A stretch of 9,793 bases of DNA from positions 1 to 9,793 of the forward strand of contig CANJRK010000025.1 in NCBI GenBank assembly GCA_947476765.1, in the 5' to 3' direction. The notes under the pieces were generated by a model. That model was not told the origin of the DNA and did not search any database. It saw nothing but the letters and a program-made list of their open reading frames with translations. Positions 1 through 6,348 of this stretch are shown piece after piece; within the stretch, counting starts at the first letter, position 1; every line of letters starts with the position of its first letter. Source of the stretch: Actinomycetota bacterium (GTDB lineage Bacteria > Actinomycetota > Actinomycetes > S36-B12 > UBA5976). The position numbers and the translations under genes were made by a program.

Positions 1-292
1 GCAAAGCAGTTCTTCGAAGTTGGTTTGCTATAAGCCGATGCCAGCCGCAGGCAAAGCGGTCCACGTAAGACGACTTTTGGTCGTTGAGCACGGTGCGGTT
101 TAGATGTAAGTCCTGCCTGCACTTTGATCCAGATGGTCAAAATCTGCAGCGAGGATTAGTAGTGGCGATTGACGCTGCGAAAGTTCCGGCAGGCGAATGT
201 GGGGTCGAAAATCAGGTCGGACGGGTGGGTGCCCCTCCATGTCGGCTACTGCAGACCATCACCACTAGGTTAAGAACGGTTGGGAGAGTTGA
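1..292. other. non-coding leader region with complementary segments, no supported gene
   Basis: I find no recognisable protein or known RNA family here. The first 33 bases are open in frame 1 and end in TAA (AKQFFEVGLL), so they could be the tail of an upstream gene, but frames 2 and 3 are also open from the edge for a while, so this is not decidable. By eye the stretch is richer in G+C than the genes to its right. Visible pairings are ACGAC/GTCGT near 70-84, a hairpin at 219-238 (6 of 7 pairs, loop TGGGTG), 160-169 with 258-267 (one mismatch), and 143-149 with 249-255, which excludes the previous pairing. I checked by memory for RNase P RNA, tmRNA, SRP RNA, tRNA, TPP, FMN and cobalamin motifs and saw none. 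It may be a structured leader or small RNA, or only spacer. Confidence 0.3.
282..286 (+). promoter_or_regulatory. ribosome binding site of the MFS gene
   Basis: GGGAG lies 6 nt before the ATG at 293. This supports that start and shows the transporter has a 5' leader, unlike several neighbours that lack a Shine-Dalgarno sequence. Confidence 0.6.
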
Positions 293-1492
293 ATGTCGGA
301 AACTAATACGCAAGTAAAACAAGATTTTATCTGGCAAGCTCTGCCACTATTTTTTATTGCCATGACGTTGCGCCCTATGACGACTTCGGTTGGTCCGGTA
401 TTGCCAGAAATTCGGGATGACTTTGGATTGTCTGCAACAGCAGGTTCACTACTAAGTACCCTGCCAATTTTAATGTTTGGTTTTGGCGCTTTACTTGTGC
501 CGAGATTACTGCATCGAGTTAGTCCCAATAAAGCCATTTCAATTAGCTTGTTGGCACTGGCTCTTGGCGGACATTTACGCTTGCTTCCATTCGTCGTCGT
601 TCTTTATCTGGGAACCATAATTATCGGATTAGGCGTGGCGATTGGAAATGTTGTCCCTTCGTTAATTGCCCGCAGAGATTTCCCGAAACGTATTGGGGGC
701 GTGATGGGAATGATTGCCGGCGCAATTTCATTTTCCGCTGCGGTAGCTGCCCTGATTACTTATCCGCTCGCTAATCGTCTTGGCTCATGGCGAGAAGCAC
801 TAGAAGTGTGGGCCATACTGCCATTAATCGTTTTTGTGATTTGGCAACTTTATAGAAATCCGCACACTAAAGATGAGCCTTTATCAACACCACACAACAT
901 GAAAGCGCTATTACGAAATCCATTGGCATGGAGTCTTATGCTTTACTTTGGCTTTCAATCAATTAATTTTCATTCTATGAATACCTGGCTGCCAACAATT
1001 TTGCGCGAAGCAGGTACTGACCCGGTCACCGCTGGAAAGCAATTAGCGGTACTTGTTTTAATTGGATTACCAACGGGATTATTCGTGCCACCACTAGCGG
1101 CTCGTTTCACATCGCAAGTTGGTTTGTGCATCGGTTTTGTTGCAATTTTTGCAATTGGGTTAGCGGGAACATTTAGTTTTGCAATTTATGGACTTTGGCC
1201 AAGTGCAATGTGGCTTTGGGTTGTCTTGCTAGGCATTGGCCTAGGCTCGTCATTCCCACTTGCTTTAACTTTGGTACTGCTTAGATCAGGAAGTCCTGAA
1301 ACGGCTAGAGATTTGGGATCATTTATGCAGGGTGGAGGATATCTAATTTCAGCGCTGGGCCCATTGACTTTAGGTTTCTTGCGTGATGCTACTAATTCTT
1401 GGTCTGCGGCATTTCTGGCACTTGGTCTTGCACTTGTTGGTCAGTTAATATCTGGCGTTATTGTGTCAAGACCAGTTGTGATTAATGAATAA
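293..1492 (+). CDS. MFS transporter, CynX/NimT (cyanate permease-like) family
   Basis: This is a 399-residue polytopic inner-membrane secondary transporter of the major facilitator superfamily, with about 12 hydrophobic segments expected. The family signature is clear. Near residues 27-40 the protein reads RPMTTSVGPVLPEI, followed by a GLSATAGSLLSTLPIL segment, which is the TM1-TM2 pattern of CynX/NimT transporters. A second-half match is FPLALTLVLLRSGSPETA, then a QGGGYLISALGPL segment ending in a GFLRDATNSW-like motif. Family members include cyanate (CynX) and 2-nitroimidazole (NimT) transporters, but most have no known substrate, and no cyanase or other enzyme nearby names one here. The ATG start has a good GGGAG Shine-Dalgarno. 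It lies 67 bp upstream of the co-oriented DUF255 gene and may be read through into it. Confidence 0.88.
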   Translation: MSETNTQVKQDFIWQALPLFFIAMTLRPMTTSVGPVLPEIRDDFGLSATAGSLLSTLPILMFGFGALLVPRLLHRVSPNKAISISLLALALGGHLRLLPFVVVLYLGTIIIGLGVAIGNVVPSLIARRDFPKRIGGVMGMIAGAISFSAAVAALITYPLANRLGSWREALEVWAILPLIVFVIWQLYRNPHTKDEPLSTPHNMKALLRNPLAWSLMLYFGFQSINFHSMNTWLPTILREAGTDPVTAGKQLAVLVLIGLPTGLFVPPLAARFTSQVGLCIGFVAIFAIGLAGTFSFAIYGLWPSAMWLWVVLLGIGLGSSFPLALTLVLLRSGSPETARDLGSFMQGGGYLISALGPLTLGFLRDATNSWSAAFLALGLALVGQLISGVIVSRPVVINE

Positions 1493-1548
1493 CCTCGCGC
1501 ACAAAACCTACTAACAGGGCAGCAGTTTGCAGGTTGCGTTTCGAATGC

Positions 1549-1554
1549 CACAAT
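1549..1554 (+). promoter_or_regulatory. putative -10 element for a leaderless DUF255 transcript
   Basis: CACAAT (4 of 6 matches to TATAAT) ends 5 nt before the GTG start. TTGCAG at 1527-1532 could be a weak -35 with a 16-nt spacer. The start codon has no convincing Shine-Dalgarno sequence, so transcription beginning at or next to the GTG is plausible. This is inferred from spacing only. Confidence 0.35.
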
Positions 1555-1559
1555 AAGAT

Positions 1560-3623
1560 GTGACAAATCGTCTTTCGGATTCAACTTCTCCTTACTTATT
1601 GCAGCACGCAGACAATCCCGTCGATTGGTATCCATGGGGTGAAGAAGCATTTGAGTTAGCTCGAACTCGAGATGTTCCAATATTCCTAAGCGTTGGATAT
1701 AGCGCTTGCCATTGGTGCCATGTCATGGCACATGAAAGTTTTGAAAATCCATCCGTTGCCGCGTTAATGAATGAATATTTCGTAAACATCAAAGTTGATC
1801 GCGAGGAACTACCCGCAGTTGATTCACTTTATATGGAAGCAACTCAGGCTATGACTGGTCAAGGTGGTTGGCCGATGTCAGTTTGGATGGATCACGATCG
1901 AAAGCCTTGGTACGCAGGCACTTATTTTCCATCACGCCCATCACATGGCATGCCATCATTTACCCAAGTACTACTAGCCTTGAACGACACCTGGACTAAA
2001 GAGCGCGAACGAGTTTCAGAGTCTGCAGCCCGAATCATGGAACACATCGGTTCTCGCAATGATTTGATAACAAATGCCAAGCCAGATTTCACGAGGGCTG
2101 AAATTTCCGCTTCGGTCATAAGTGGCATTGATTCTTTGGCTGCCACATACGATCCTGGCAATGGTGGTTTTGGTACTGCACCTAAATTTCCGCCAGCTTT
2201 AGCATTGGAATTTCTACTTAGGTGTCAGGCGCTGCAAATCCTTGAAGTGATTCCAATTGATGAAAGAGCTATCCAAATTCTTGAACATACCTGTGAAGCC
2301 ATGGCTCGTGGTGGCATGTATGACCAACTTGGTGGTGGATTTGCGAGGTACAGCGTAGATGAAAGTTGGACGGTGCCACATTTTGAAAAAATGCTTTACG
2401 ACAATGCGCAGCTACTTTCGATCTATGCACATTGGTATCGCCTAACGGGCAGCAAGTTAGCCTTCCGCATTACAACTGAAACCGCGGAATTTATAATTCG
2501 CGAATTGCTAACTCCCGAAGGTGGTTTTGCCGCAGCCCTTGACGCCGACAGCATTGATCCAACTACGCAACATTCTCATGAAGGTGCCTTTTACGCATGG
2601 ACACCAGCAGAATTAATCCAAGTACTTGGTGAGCAGGATGCGCATTGGATTTCTGAATTATGCAATGTAACCATGGATGGAACATTCGAAGATGGCAAGT
2701 CTGTTTTGACTTTACATAACGATCCGAATGATTGGGAAAAGTGGCACCAGCTGCGTACGAAGTTGTCGGACGCGCGAGAGCACCGACCTCGACCAGGACG
2801 TGATGACAAAGTTGTGGCGAGTTGGAACGCGCTAGCAATCCGGGCGTTAGTCGATGCTGGAACGGTATGTGACCGACCGGATTGGATTGAAGCAGCAACT
2901 CGCGCTGGGGATTTATTGGTGAGCGTGCATCTTGGTGCGAACTCAGACTATTCAAATCGATTGGTACGAGTTTCGCGCGATGGTAAACCTGGATTACACG
3001 CCATGGGAGTTTTGGAAGATCAGGCATTGACAGCGAGTGCGTTTTTGTCGCTCGCTCAGGTTCATGGCGATGATTCTTGGCGAGAGCTTGCAGGCGTTTT
3101 ACTTGGCGACATTCAAAAGCATTTCCAGCAGAATTCCGGACTGGCAGACACTGCTGATGACGTACCGCCAGTAGCGAAAGATGTTACAGCTCGGCAAGTC
3201 GACCCAACAGACAATGTAACTCCATCTGGTTGGGCTGCCGCCCTTGATGCTGCTTTGACTTATTCGGCACTTTCAGGTGATCTCGCGATGAAGGAATGGG
3301 CAGAATCATTTATGCCTGCACTAGTGCCGCTAGTTAGTACGCATACGAGATTTGCTGGCTGGAGTAGTGCAGTGTTTGCAATGTGGCTAGATGGTCCGCG
3401 GGAAGTTGCAGTCACTGCAAAGCCAAAATCGCCAATGCAAAAATTAGTTGGAATGGGCAATGCACCAGGAATGGTTTATGCCTGGGGTGATGATCAACCG
3501 CTAATGCAAAATCGAATCCAAGTTTCTTCGATGGACACAGCCTATGTTTGTCGGGGATTTGTTTGTGACGCACCAACAACGGATTTGTCGATATTACAAA
3601 AAGCGATTGCTGCTAGAACTTAA
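1560..3623 (+). CDS. DUF255 thioredoxin-fold protein (YyaL / SPATA20-like)
   Basis: This 687-residue protein has the normal length for the family. Residues 1 to about 165 form the thioredoxin-like domain. It starts with the family hallmark NRLSDSTSPYLLQHADNPVDW and carries a CHWC pair (Cys50, Cys53) in a YSACHWCHVM context, then KVDREELP and a GQGGWPMSVW segment. The rest resembles an (alpha/alpha)6-barrel fold of the kind seen in sugar epimerases and glycosidases. It includes GGGFARYSVDESW followed by PHFEKMLYDNAQL (about 258-285), ALDADS, EGAFYAW and DDKVVASWNALA. The biochemical role is unknown; a cytoplasmic redox or sugar-related function is inference. The GTG at 1560 is chosen because the conserved N-terminus begins right there; an overlapping ATG at 1558 is followed at once by TGA. 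Its M. tuberculosis counterpart, from memory, is Rv1084. Its stop overlaps that of the convergent prenyltransferase. Confidence 0.93.
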   Translation: MTNRLSDSTSPYLLQHADNPVDWYPWGEEAFELARTRDVPIFLSVGYSACHWCHVMAHESFENPSVAALMNEYFVNIKVDREELPAVDSLYMEATQAMTGQGGWPMSVWMDHDRKPWYAGTYFPSRPSHGMPSFTQVLLALNDTWTKERERVSESAARIMEHIGSRNDLITNAKPDFTRAEISASVISGIDSLAATYDPGNGGFGTAPKFPPALALEFLLRCQALQILEVIPIDERAIQILEHTCEAMARGGMYDQLGGGFARYSVDESWTVPHFEKMLYDNAQLLSIYAHWYRLTGSKLAFRITTETAEFIIRELLTPEGGFAAALDADSIDPTTQHSHEGAFYAWTPAELIQVLGEQDAHWISELCNVTMDGTFEDGKSVLTLHNDPNDWEKWHQLRTKLSDAREHRPRPGRDDKVVASWNALAIRALVDAGTVCDRPDWIEAATRAGDLLVSVHLGANSDYSNRLVRVSRDGKPGLHAMGVLEDQALTASAFLSLAQVHGDDSWRELAGVLLGDIQKHFQQNSGLADTADDVPPVAKDVTARQVDPTDNVTPSGWAAALDAALTYSALSGDLAMKEWAESFMPALVPLVSTHTRFAGWSSAVFAMWLDGPREVAVTAKPKSPMQKLVGMGNAPGMVYAWGDDQPLMQNRIQVSSMDTAYVCRGFVCDAPTTDLSILQKAIAART

Positions 3624-4396
3624 ATTCCGAATCTTCGATTTCGAGCCGCGTATGAACGAACAGCGCGCAGGAAATCAATTTGTCGGAAATTTGGCCAGTA
3701 TGCTTCACAGAAATAAAATTCCGAGTGCGCACTTTGCCACAATAGGAATCCGCTCAAACGCTGTTCTCCAGAAGTGCGAATTACTAAATCTGGATCCGGC
3801 TGTCCCTTCGTGTAGAGGTGTGCAGCGATATGTTCAATGTCGATTGTCGTAGCCAATTCATCGAGTGTTATTCCTGCTGCTGATTGCTCATGTAGCAGTG
3901 ACCGCACGGCATCAACAACTTCTTGCCTACCCCCATAGCCAACTGCAACATTTACAAGTAAGCCATCAACTGCTGCCGTCGAATCTTTAGCTTTATTCAG
4001 TACTGAGATAGTTCGAGCGGGAAGTAATTCGAGAGCACCAACTGGATGTACCTGCCAACGTTTAGTTTCGGCAAGGGAAGTTACGGTATCTTCGATGATT
4101 TCTAATAAGGCATCCAACTCTTTGGGGTCGCGAGAGAGATTATCTGTTGAAAGTAACCAGAGTGTGACTACTTCAACACCTAAGTCTTCGCACCACCCCA
4201 AGAATTCCGCAATTTTCTCGCCACCGGCACGATGACCGTGAGCACTGGTTGAACCCATCTCAGCAGCCCACCGTCGATTGCCATCAAGAATGACACCAAC
4301 GTGTGCGGGTAATTGATCTCTGGGTAAAGCTGAGGTCAATCGATGACCATATAGATCGTAGGCAATGTCACCCACAAGCGTTCGCAATCTTCCCAT
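3620..4396 (-). CDS. uppS: short-chain cis (Z)-prenyl diphosphate synthase, Rv1086-like
   Basis: This 258-residue member of the undecaprenyl diphosphate synthase family condenses isopentenyl diphosphate onto an allylic diphosphate in cis. The motifs are HVGVILDGNRRWA (catalytic Asp38, Asn40, Arg41), GHRAGGEKI, the LLSTDNLSRD segment (about 81-90), NVAVGYGGRQE, and PDLVIRTSGEQRLSGFLLWQ (about 202-221) followed by SEFYF with Glu226. The LLSTDNL segment, where long-chain UppS usually has FSTEN, and the overall close match to M. tuberculosis Rv1086 suggest it makes a short product such as Z,E-farnesyl diphosphate that a second synthase would extend to the lipid carrier for cell-wall assembly. Product length is inferred. 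It is transcribed divergently from phoH, 185 bp away, and its TAA overlaps the TAA of the DUF255 gene within a TTAA. The symbol is the family name; the true long-chain uppS may lie elsewhere. Confidence 0.93.
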   Translation of the reverse strand: MGRLRTLVGDIAYDLYGHRLTSALPRDQLPAHVGVILDGNRRWAAEMGSTSAHGHRAGGEKIAEFLGWCEDLGVEVVTLWLLSTDNLSRDPKELDALLEIIEDTVTSLAETKRWQVHPVGALELLPARTISVLNKAKDSTAAVDGLLVNVAVGYGGRQEVVDAVRSLLHEQSAAGITLDELATTIDIEHIAAHLYTKGQPDPDLVIRTSGEQRLSGFLLWQSAHSEFYFCEAYWPNFRQIDFLRAVRSYAARNRRFGI

Positions 4397-4403
4397 GCGC
4401 CCC

Positions 4404-4409
4404 AGATTA
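4404..4409 (-). promoter_or_regulatory. putative -10 element of the prenyltransferase gene
   Basis: On the minus strand TAATCT (TANNNT pattern) is followed by 7 nt and then the ATG, which is leaderless spacing. The intervening GGGGCGC could also act as a weak, very close Shine-Dalgarno, so the two readings cannot be separated here. No strong -35 is visible. Confidence 0.35.
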
Positions 4410-4463
4410 GTAGGTGTGCTTCTGATGGACCACAGGCGAGTTGTTGTTTGGGAGTTTACTTAT

Positions 4464-4577
4464 ATGAAAGGTATTGGTGCGGCGTGTCTGACCCCGTCTA
4501 AAGTGCTAGAGGATTACGGTCATTGGTATCGGACCATACCGATCCTTCCCACGGATAAATCTGAAAATCTGGGGTGA
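4464..4577 (+). CDS. possible 37-codon leader ORF upstream of phoH (uncertain)
   Basis: An ATG at 4464 opens a 37-residue frame (MKGIGAACLTPSKVLEDYGH, then a WYRTIPILPTDKSENLG tail) that ends in TGA 4 bp before the phoH GTG. TGGGAG at 4449-4454 lies 9 nt upstream as a possible Shine-Dalgarno. In mycobacteria phoH2 is preceded by a short co-transcribed gene, phoAT. I see no sequence resemblance that I could defend, so only position supports the comparison. The alternative is that this is ordinary untranslated leader, since the segment also contains inverted repeats. Confidence 0.2.
   Translation: MKGIGAACLTPSKVLEDYGHWYRTIPILPTDKSENLG
4525..4543. repeat. overlapping, mutually exclusive inverted repeats upstream of phoH
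   Basis: GGTAT at 4525-4529 pairs with ATACC at 4536-4540, and ATCGG at 4528-4532 pairs with CCGAT at 4539-4543. The two 5-bp stems share bases, so only one can form at a time. They lie about 40 bp before the phoH start, where they could act as an operator or a small RNA switch. No T-tract follows, so this is not a terminator. Stems this short also occur by chance. Confidence 0.3.
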
Positions 4578-4581
4578 TCGC

Positions 4582-5889
4582 GTGACCGAATCGAACACTC
4601 AAAAGCGCACTTACGTTTTAGATACGAGCGTCTTGCTTTCTGACCCGAGTGCTTTGTTCCGATTCGATGAACACGAGGTAGTCATCCCAGTTGTAGTTAT
4701 TACCGAACTTGAATCTAAGCGCACCCATCCAGAACTTGGGTACTTTGCAAGGTCAGCGCTGCGAAGTCTTGATGACTTAAGAATCAAACATGGTCGATTA
4801 GATGCCCCGTTGCCAATTGGCGATAAAGGTGGGGTAATACGTGTGGAACTAAATCACACAAATTCTGAAATCCTGCCAGCTGGATTTCGACTCGGCGATA
4901 ACGATACGAGAATTTTGTCAGTAGCTCGCAATCTTGCCGAAGAAGGTTGCGACGTAGTTTTGGTTAGCAAGGATCTACCACTTCGCGTTAAAGCATCAGC
5001 CGTTGGGCTTGAGGCGCAGGAGTACCGAGCTGAGATTGTGCCATCCAGCGGATGGACAGGTATGACAGAGGTTGTAGTAAGTGCAAGTGAAATCGATGAT
5101 CTTTATAGTGAAGAGATAATCGATCATGAAAGTGCTCGCGAGCATCCGTGTCACACTGGTGTGGTTCTGTCGAGTGAGCGCGGTAGTGCGCTGGCCCGAG
5201 TCACTGCAGACAAACGTTTGCAGCTTGTTCGCGGTGATCGTGAGGCTTTTGGCCTACATGGTCGTAGCGCCGAACAACGAATCGCACTTGACCTTCTTCT
5301 TGATCCTGAAATCGGCATAGTTTCATTGGGCGGTCGTGCGGGCACCGGAAAGAGTGCATTGGCACTTTGTGCTGGACTAGAAGCGGTGATGGAACGCAGG
5401 CAACATCGAAAAGTTGTGATTTTTCGTCCGCTATACGCGGTAGGCGGGCAGGAACTGGGTTATCTTCCAGGTGGTGAAAATGAAAAAATGTCACCATGGG
5501 CACAAGCTGTCTTTGATACCTTGTCGGCGGTTACCTCGGGAGATGTAATTGATGAAATTTTAGAGCGGGGCATGTTAGAAGTTTTGCCGCTAACTCATAT
5601 TCGCGGACGCTCGCTCCACGACACATTTGTAATTGTTGATGAAGCCCAGTCTTTGGAGCGAAACGTACTGCTCACAGTCCTCTCACGTATTGGAAAAGAT
5701 AGTCGAGTGGTGTTAACTCATGATGTGGCTCAGCGTGACAACTTACGAGTCGGTCGCCATGATGGCGTAGTTGCCGTTGTTGAGAAGTTGAAGGGCCATC
5801 CGTTGTTTGGACATGTAACTTTAACGAGATCCGAACGCTCACCGATTGCAGCACTGGTAACTGAGATGCTGGAAGACCTACCTGCATAG
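4582..5889 (+). CDS. phoH2: PhoH family protein with N-terminal PIN domain (PhoH2-type)
   Basis: This 435-residue protein joins a PIN RNase domain to a PhoH P-loop ATPase. The PIN domain spans about 9-150, with the acidic residues expected of the metal site: Asp14 (YVLDTSVLL), Glu42/Glu44 (ITELESKR), Asp106/Asp108 (GDNDTR) and Asp131 (VSKDLPLR). The PhoH part runs from about 225 to the end, with Walker A GGRAGTGKS (250-258), Walker B FVIVDEAQ (349-356) and a THDVAQRD segment near 379-386. Studied PhoH2 proteins unwind and cleave RNA in an ATP-dependent way. The domain architecture and all key residues are present, so the same activity is inferred; the cellular target is unknown. The GTG start is chosen because the PIN core begins a few residues later and GGGGTG at 4571-4576 can serve as Shine-Dalgarno. 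The Rpf-like gene follows after 33 bp. Confidence 0.93.
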   Translation: MTESNTQKRTYVLDTSVLLSDPSALFRFDEHEVVIPVVVITELESKRTHPELGYFARSALRSLDDLRIKHGRLDAPLPIGDKGGVIRVELNHTNSEILPAGFRLGDNDTRILSVARNLAEEGCDVVLVSKDLPLRVKASAVGLEAQEYRAEIVPSSGWTGMTEVVVSASEIDDLYSEEIIDHESAREHPCHTGVVLSSERGSALARVTADKRLQLVRGDREAFGLHGRSAEQRIALDLLLDPEIGIVSLGGRAGTGKSALALCAGLEAVMERRQHRKVVIFRPLYAVGGQELGYLPGGENEKMSPWAQAVFDTLSAVTSGDVIDEILERGMLEVLPLTHIRGRSLHDTFVIVDEAQSLERNVLLTVLSRIGKDSRVVLTHDVAQRDNLRVGRHDGVVAVVEKLKGHPLFGHVTLTRSERSPIAALVTEMLEDLPA

Positions 5890-5906
5890 CTAAAAATCAA
5901 AGTTGT

Positions 5907-5912
5907 TAAAGT
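5907..5912 (+). promoter_or_regulatory. possible -10 element before the Rpf-like gene
   Basis: TAAAGT (TANNNT) sits 10 nt before the ATG, in the 33-bp gap after phoH. A transcript from it would have almost no leader. No Shine-Dalgarno is visible in this A/T-rich gap. Read-through from phoH is an equally good explanation for expression. Confidence 0.25.
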
Positions 5913-5922
5913 ATTAAACATA

Positions 5923-6339
5923 ATGAAGTTTTGGAAACAATCGTCGGCCAAAATTCTTTTGGGGATAGCGATACTAATTAGTCAACCAGGGTTTGTAAGC
6001 CCTGCTACTGCTGCCATGATTGTCACCGCTGAGGACCACACACGAAACTTATCTAAAGAAGAGCGTAAGAGAATATCATTTAAGGTATGGGTAAATTCGC
6101 CCACAACAAAGTATTTAAAATATGTGGAATCCAAAAATAACTGCAAGTCAACAGGCGGAAAAGGTAAGTACCAAGGAACTTGGCAAGTAACTAAGGGATT
6201 TTGGAAGAAATATGGCGGCAGGAAATATGCCAAAAAGGCGTCGAAAGCTAGTTGCGAACAACAAGACCGCGTGGCTTATCGAGGCTGGTTAGACCGGGGC
6301 TGGAGCCCTTGGCCGCCAGCAAAGAAATTCAAGCCTTAA
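5923..6339 (+). CDS. small secreted Rpf/transglycosylase-like protein
   Basis: This 138-residue protein has an N-terminal signal peptide: Lys2/Lys5/Lys10, a hydrophobic core at about 11-25 and a likely cleavage after the SPATAA stretch near residue 31. The C-terminal part resembles the lysozyme-like domain of resuscitation-promoting factors. YVESKNNC (67-74) aligns with the CESGGNW block, making Glu69 the candidate catalytic acid. KYQGTWQVTKGFWKKYGG (82-99) aligns with the GGLQFSQSTWRAFGG block, followed by YA, an EQQDRVA segment and GWSPWP (126-131), like GWGAWP. Cys74 and Cys111 could form the domain's disulfide, although the usual Cys directly before the catalytic Glu is missing. The protein is strongly Lys-rich. 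It probably acts on peptidoglycan outside the membrane; activity is inferred. I recall secreted transglycosylases next to phoH in other Actinobacteria. Confidence 0.7.
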   Translation: MKFWKQSSAKILLGIAILISQPGFVSPATAAMIVTAEDHTRNLSKEERKRISFKVWVNSPTTKYLKYVESKNNCKSTGGKGKYQGTWQVTKGFWKKYGGRKYAKKASKASCEQQDRVAYRGWLDRGWSPWPPAKKFKP

Positions 6340-6348
6340 TGGCAACTT

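Noticed and set aside
1..103. Possible gene ends or a minus-strand gene start running off the left edge
   Set aside because: All three plus frames and a minus frame are open for a short distance and none gives a recognisable sequence, so no call can be supported.
195..215. T-arm-like GGGTCGAAAATC as part of a tRNA
   Set aside because: No matching acceptor, anticodon or D-arm could be built around it, and the T-stem does not close.
84..317. 77-codon TTG-started frame in the left leader
   Set aside because: The product resembles no family I know, starts with TTG without a Shine-Dalgarno, and overlaps the well-supported MFS start.
2563..3027. 154-codon frame antisense to the DUF255 gene
   Set aside because: It lies wholly inside a gene with clear family motifs; the His/Pro/Ser-rich translation is typical of a shadow frame.
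3544..3852. 102-codon frame across the convergent DUF255/prenyltransferase junction
   Set aside because: It overlaps the conserved ends of both genes and has no recognisable domain or ribosome site.
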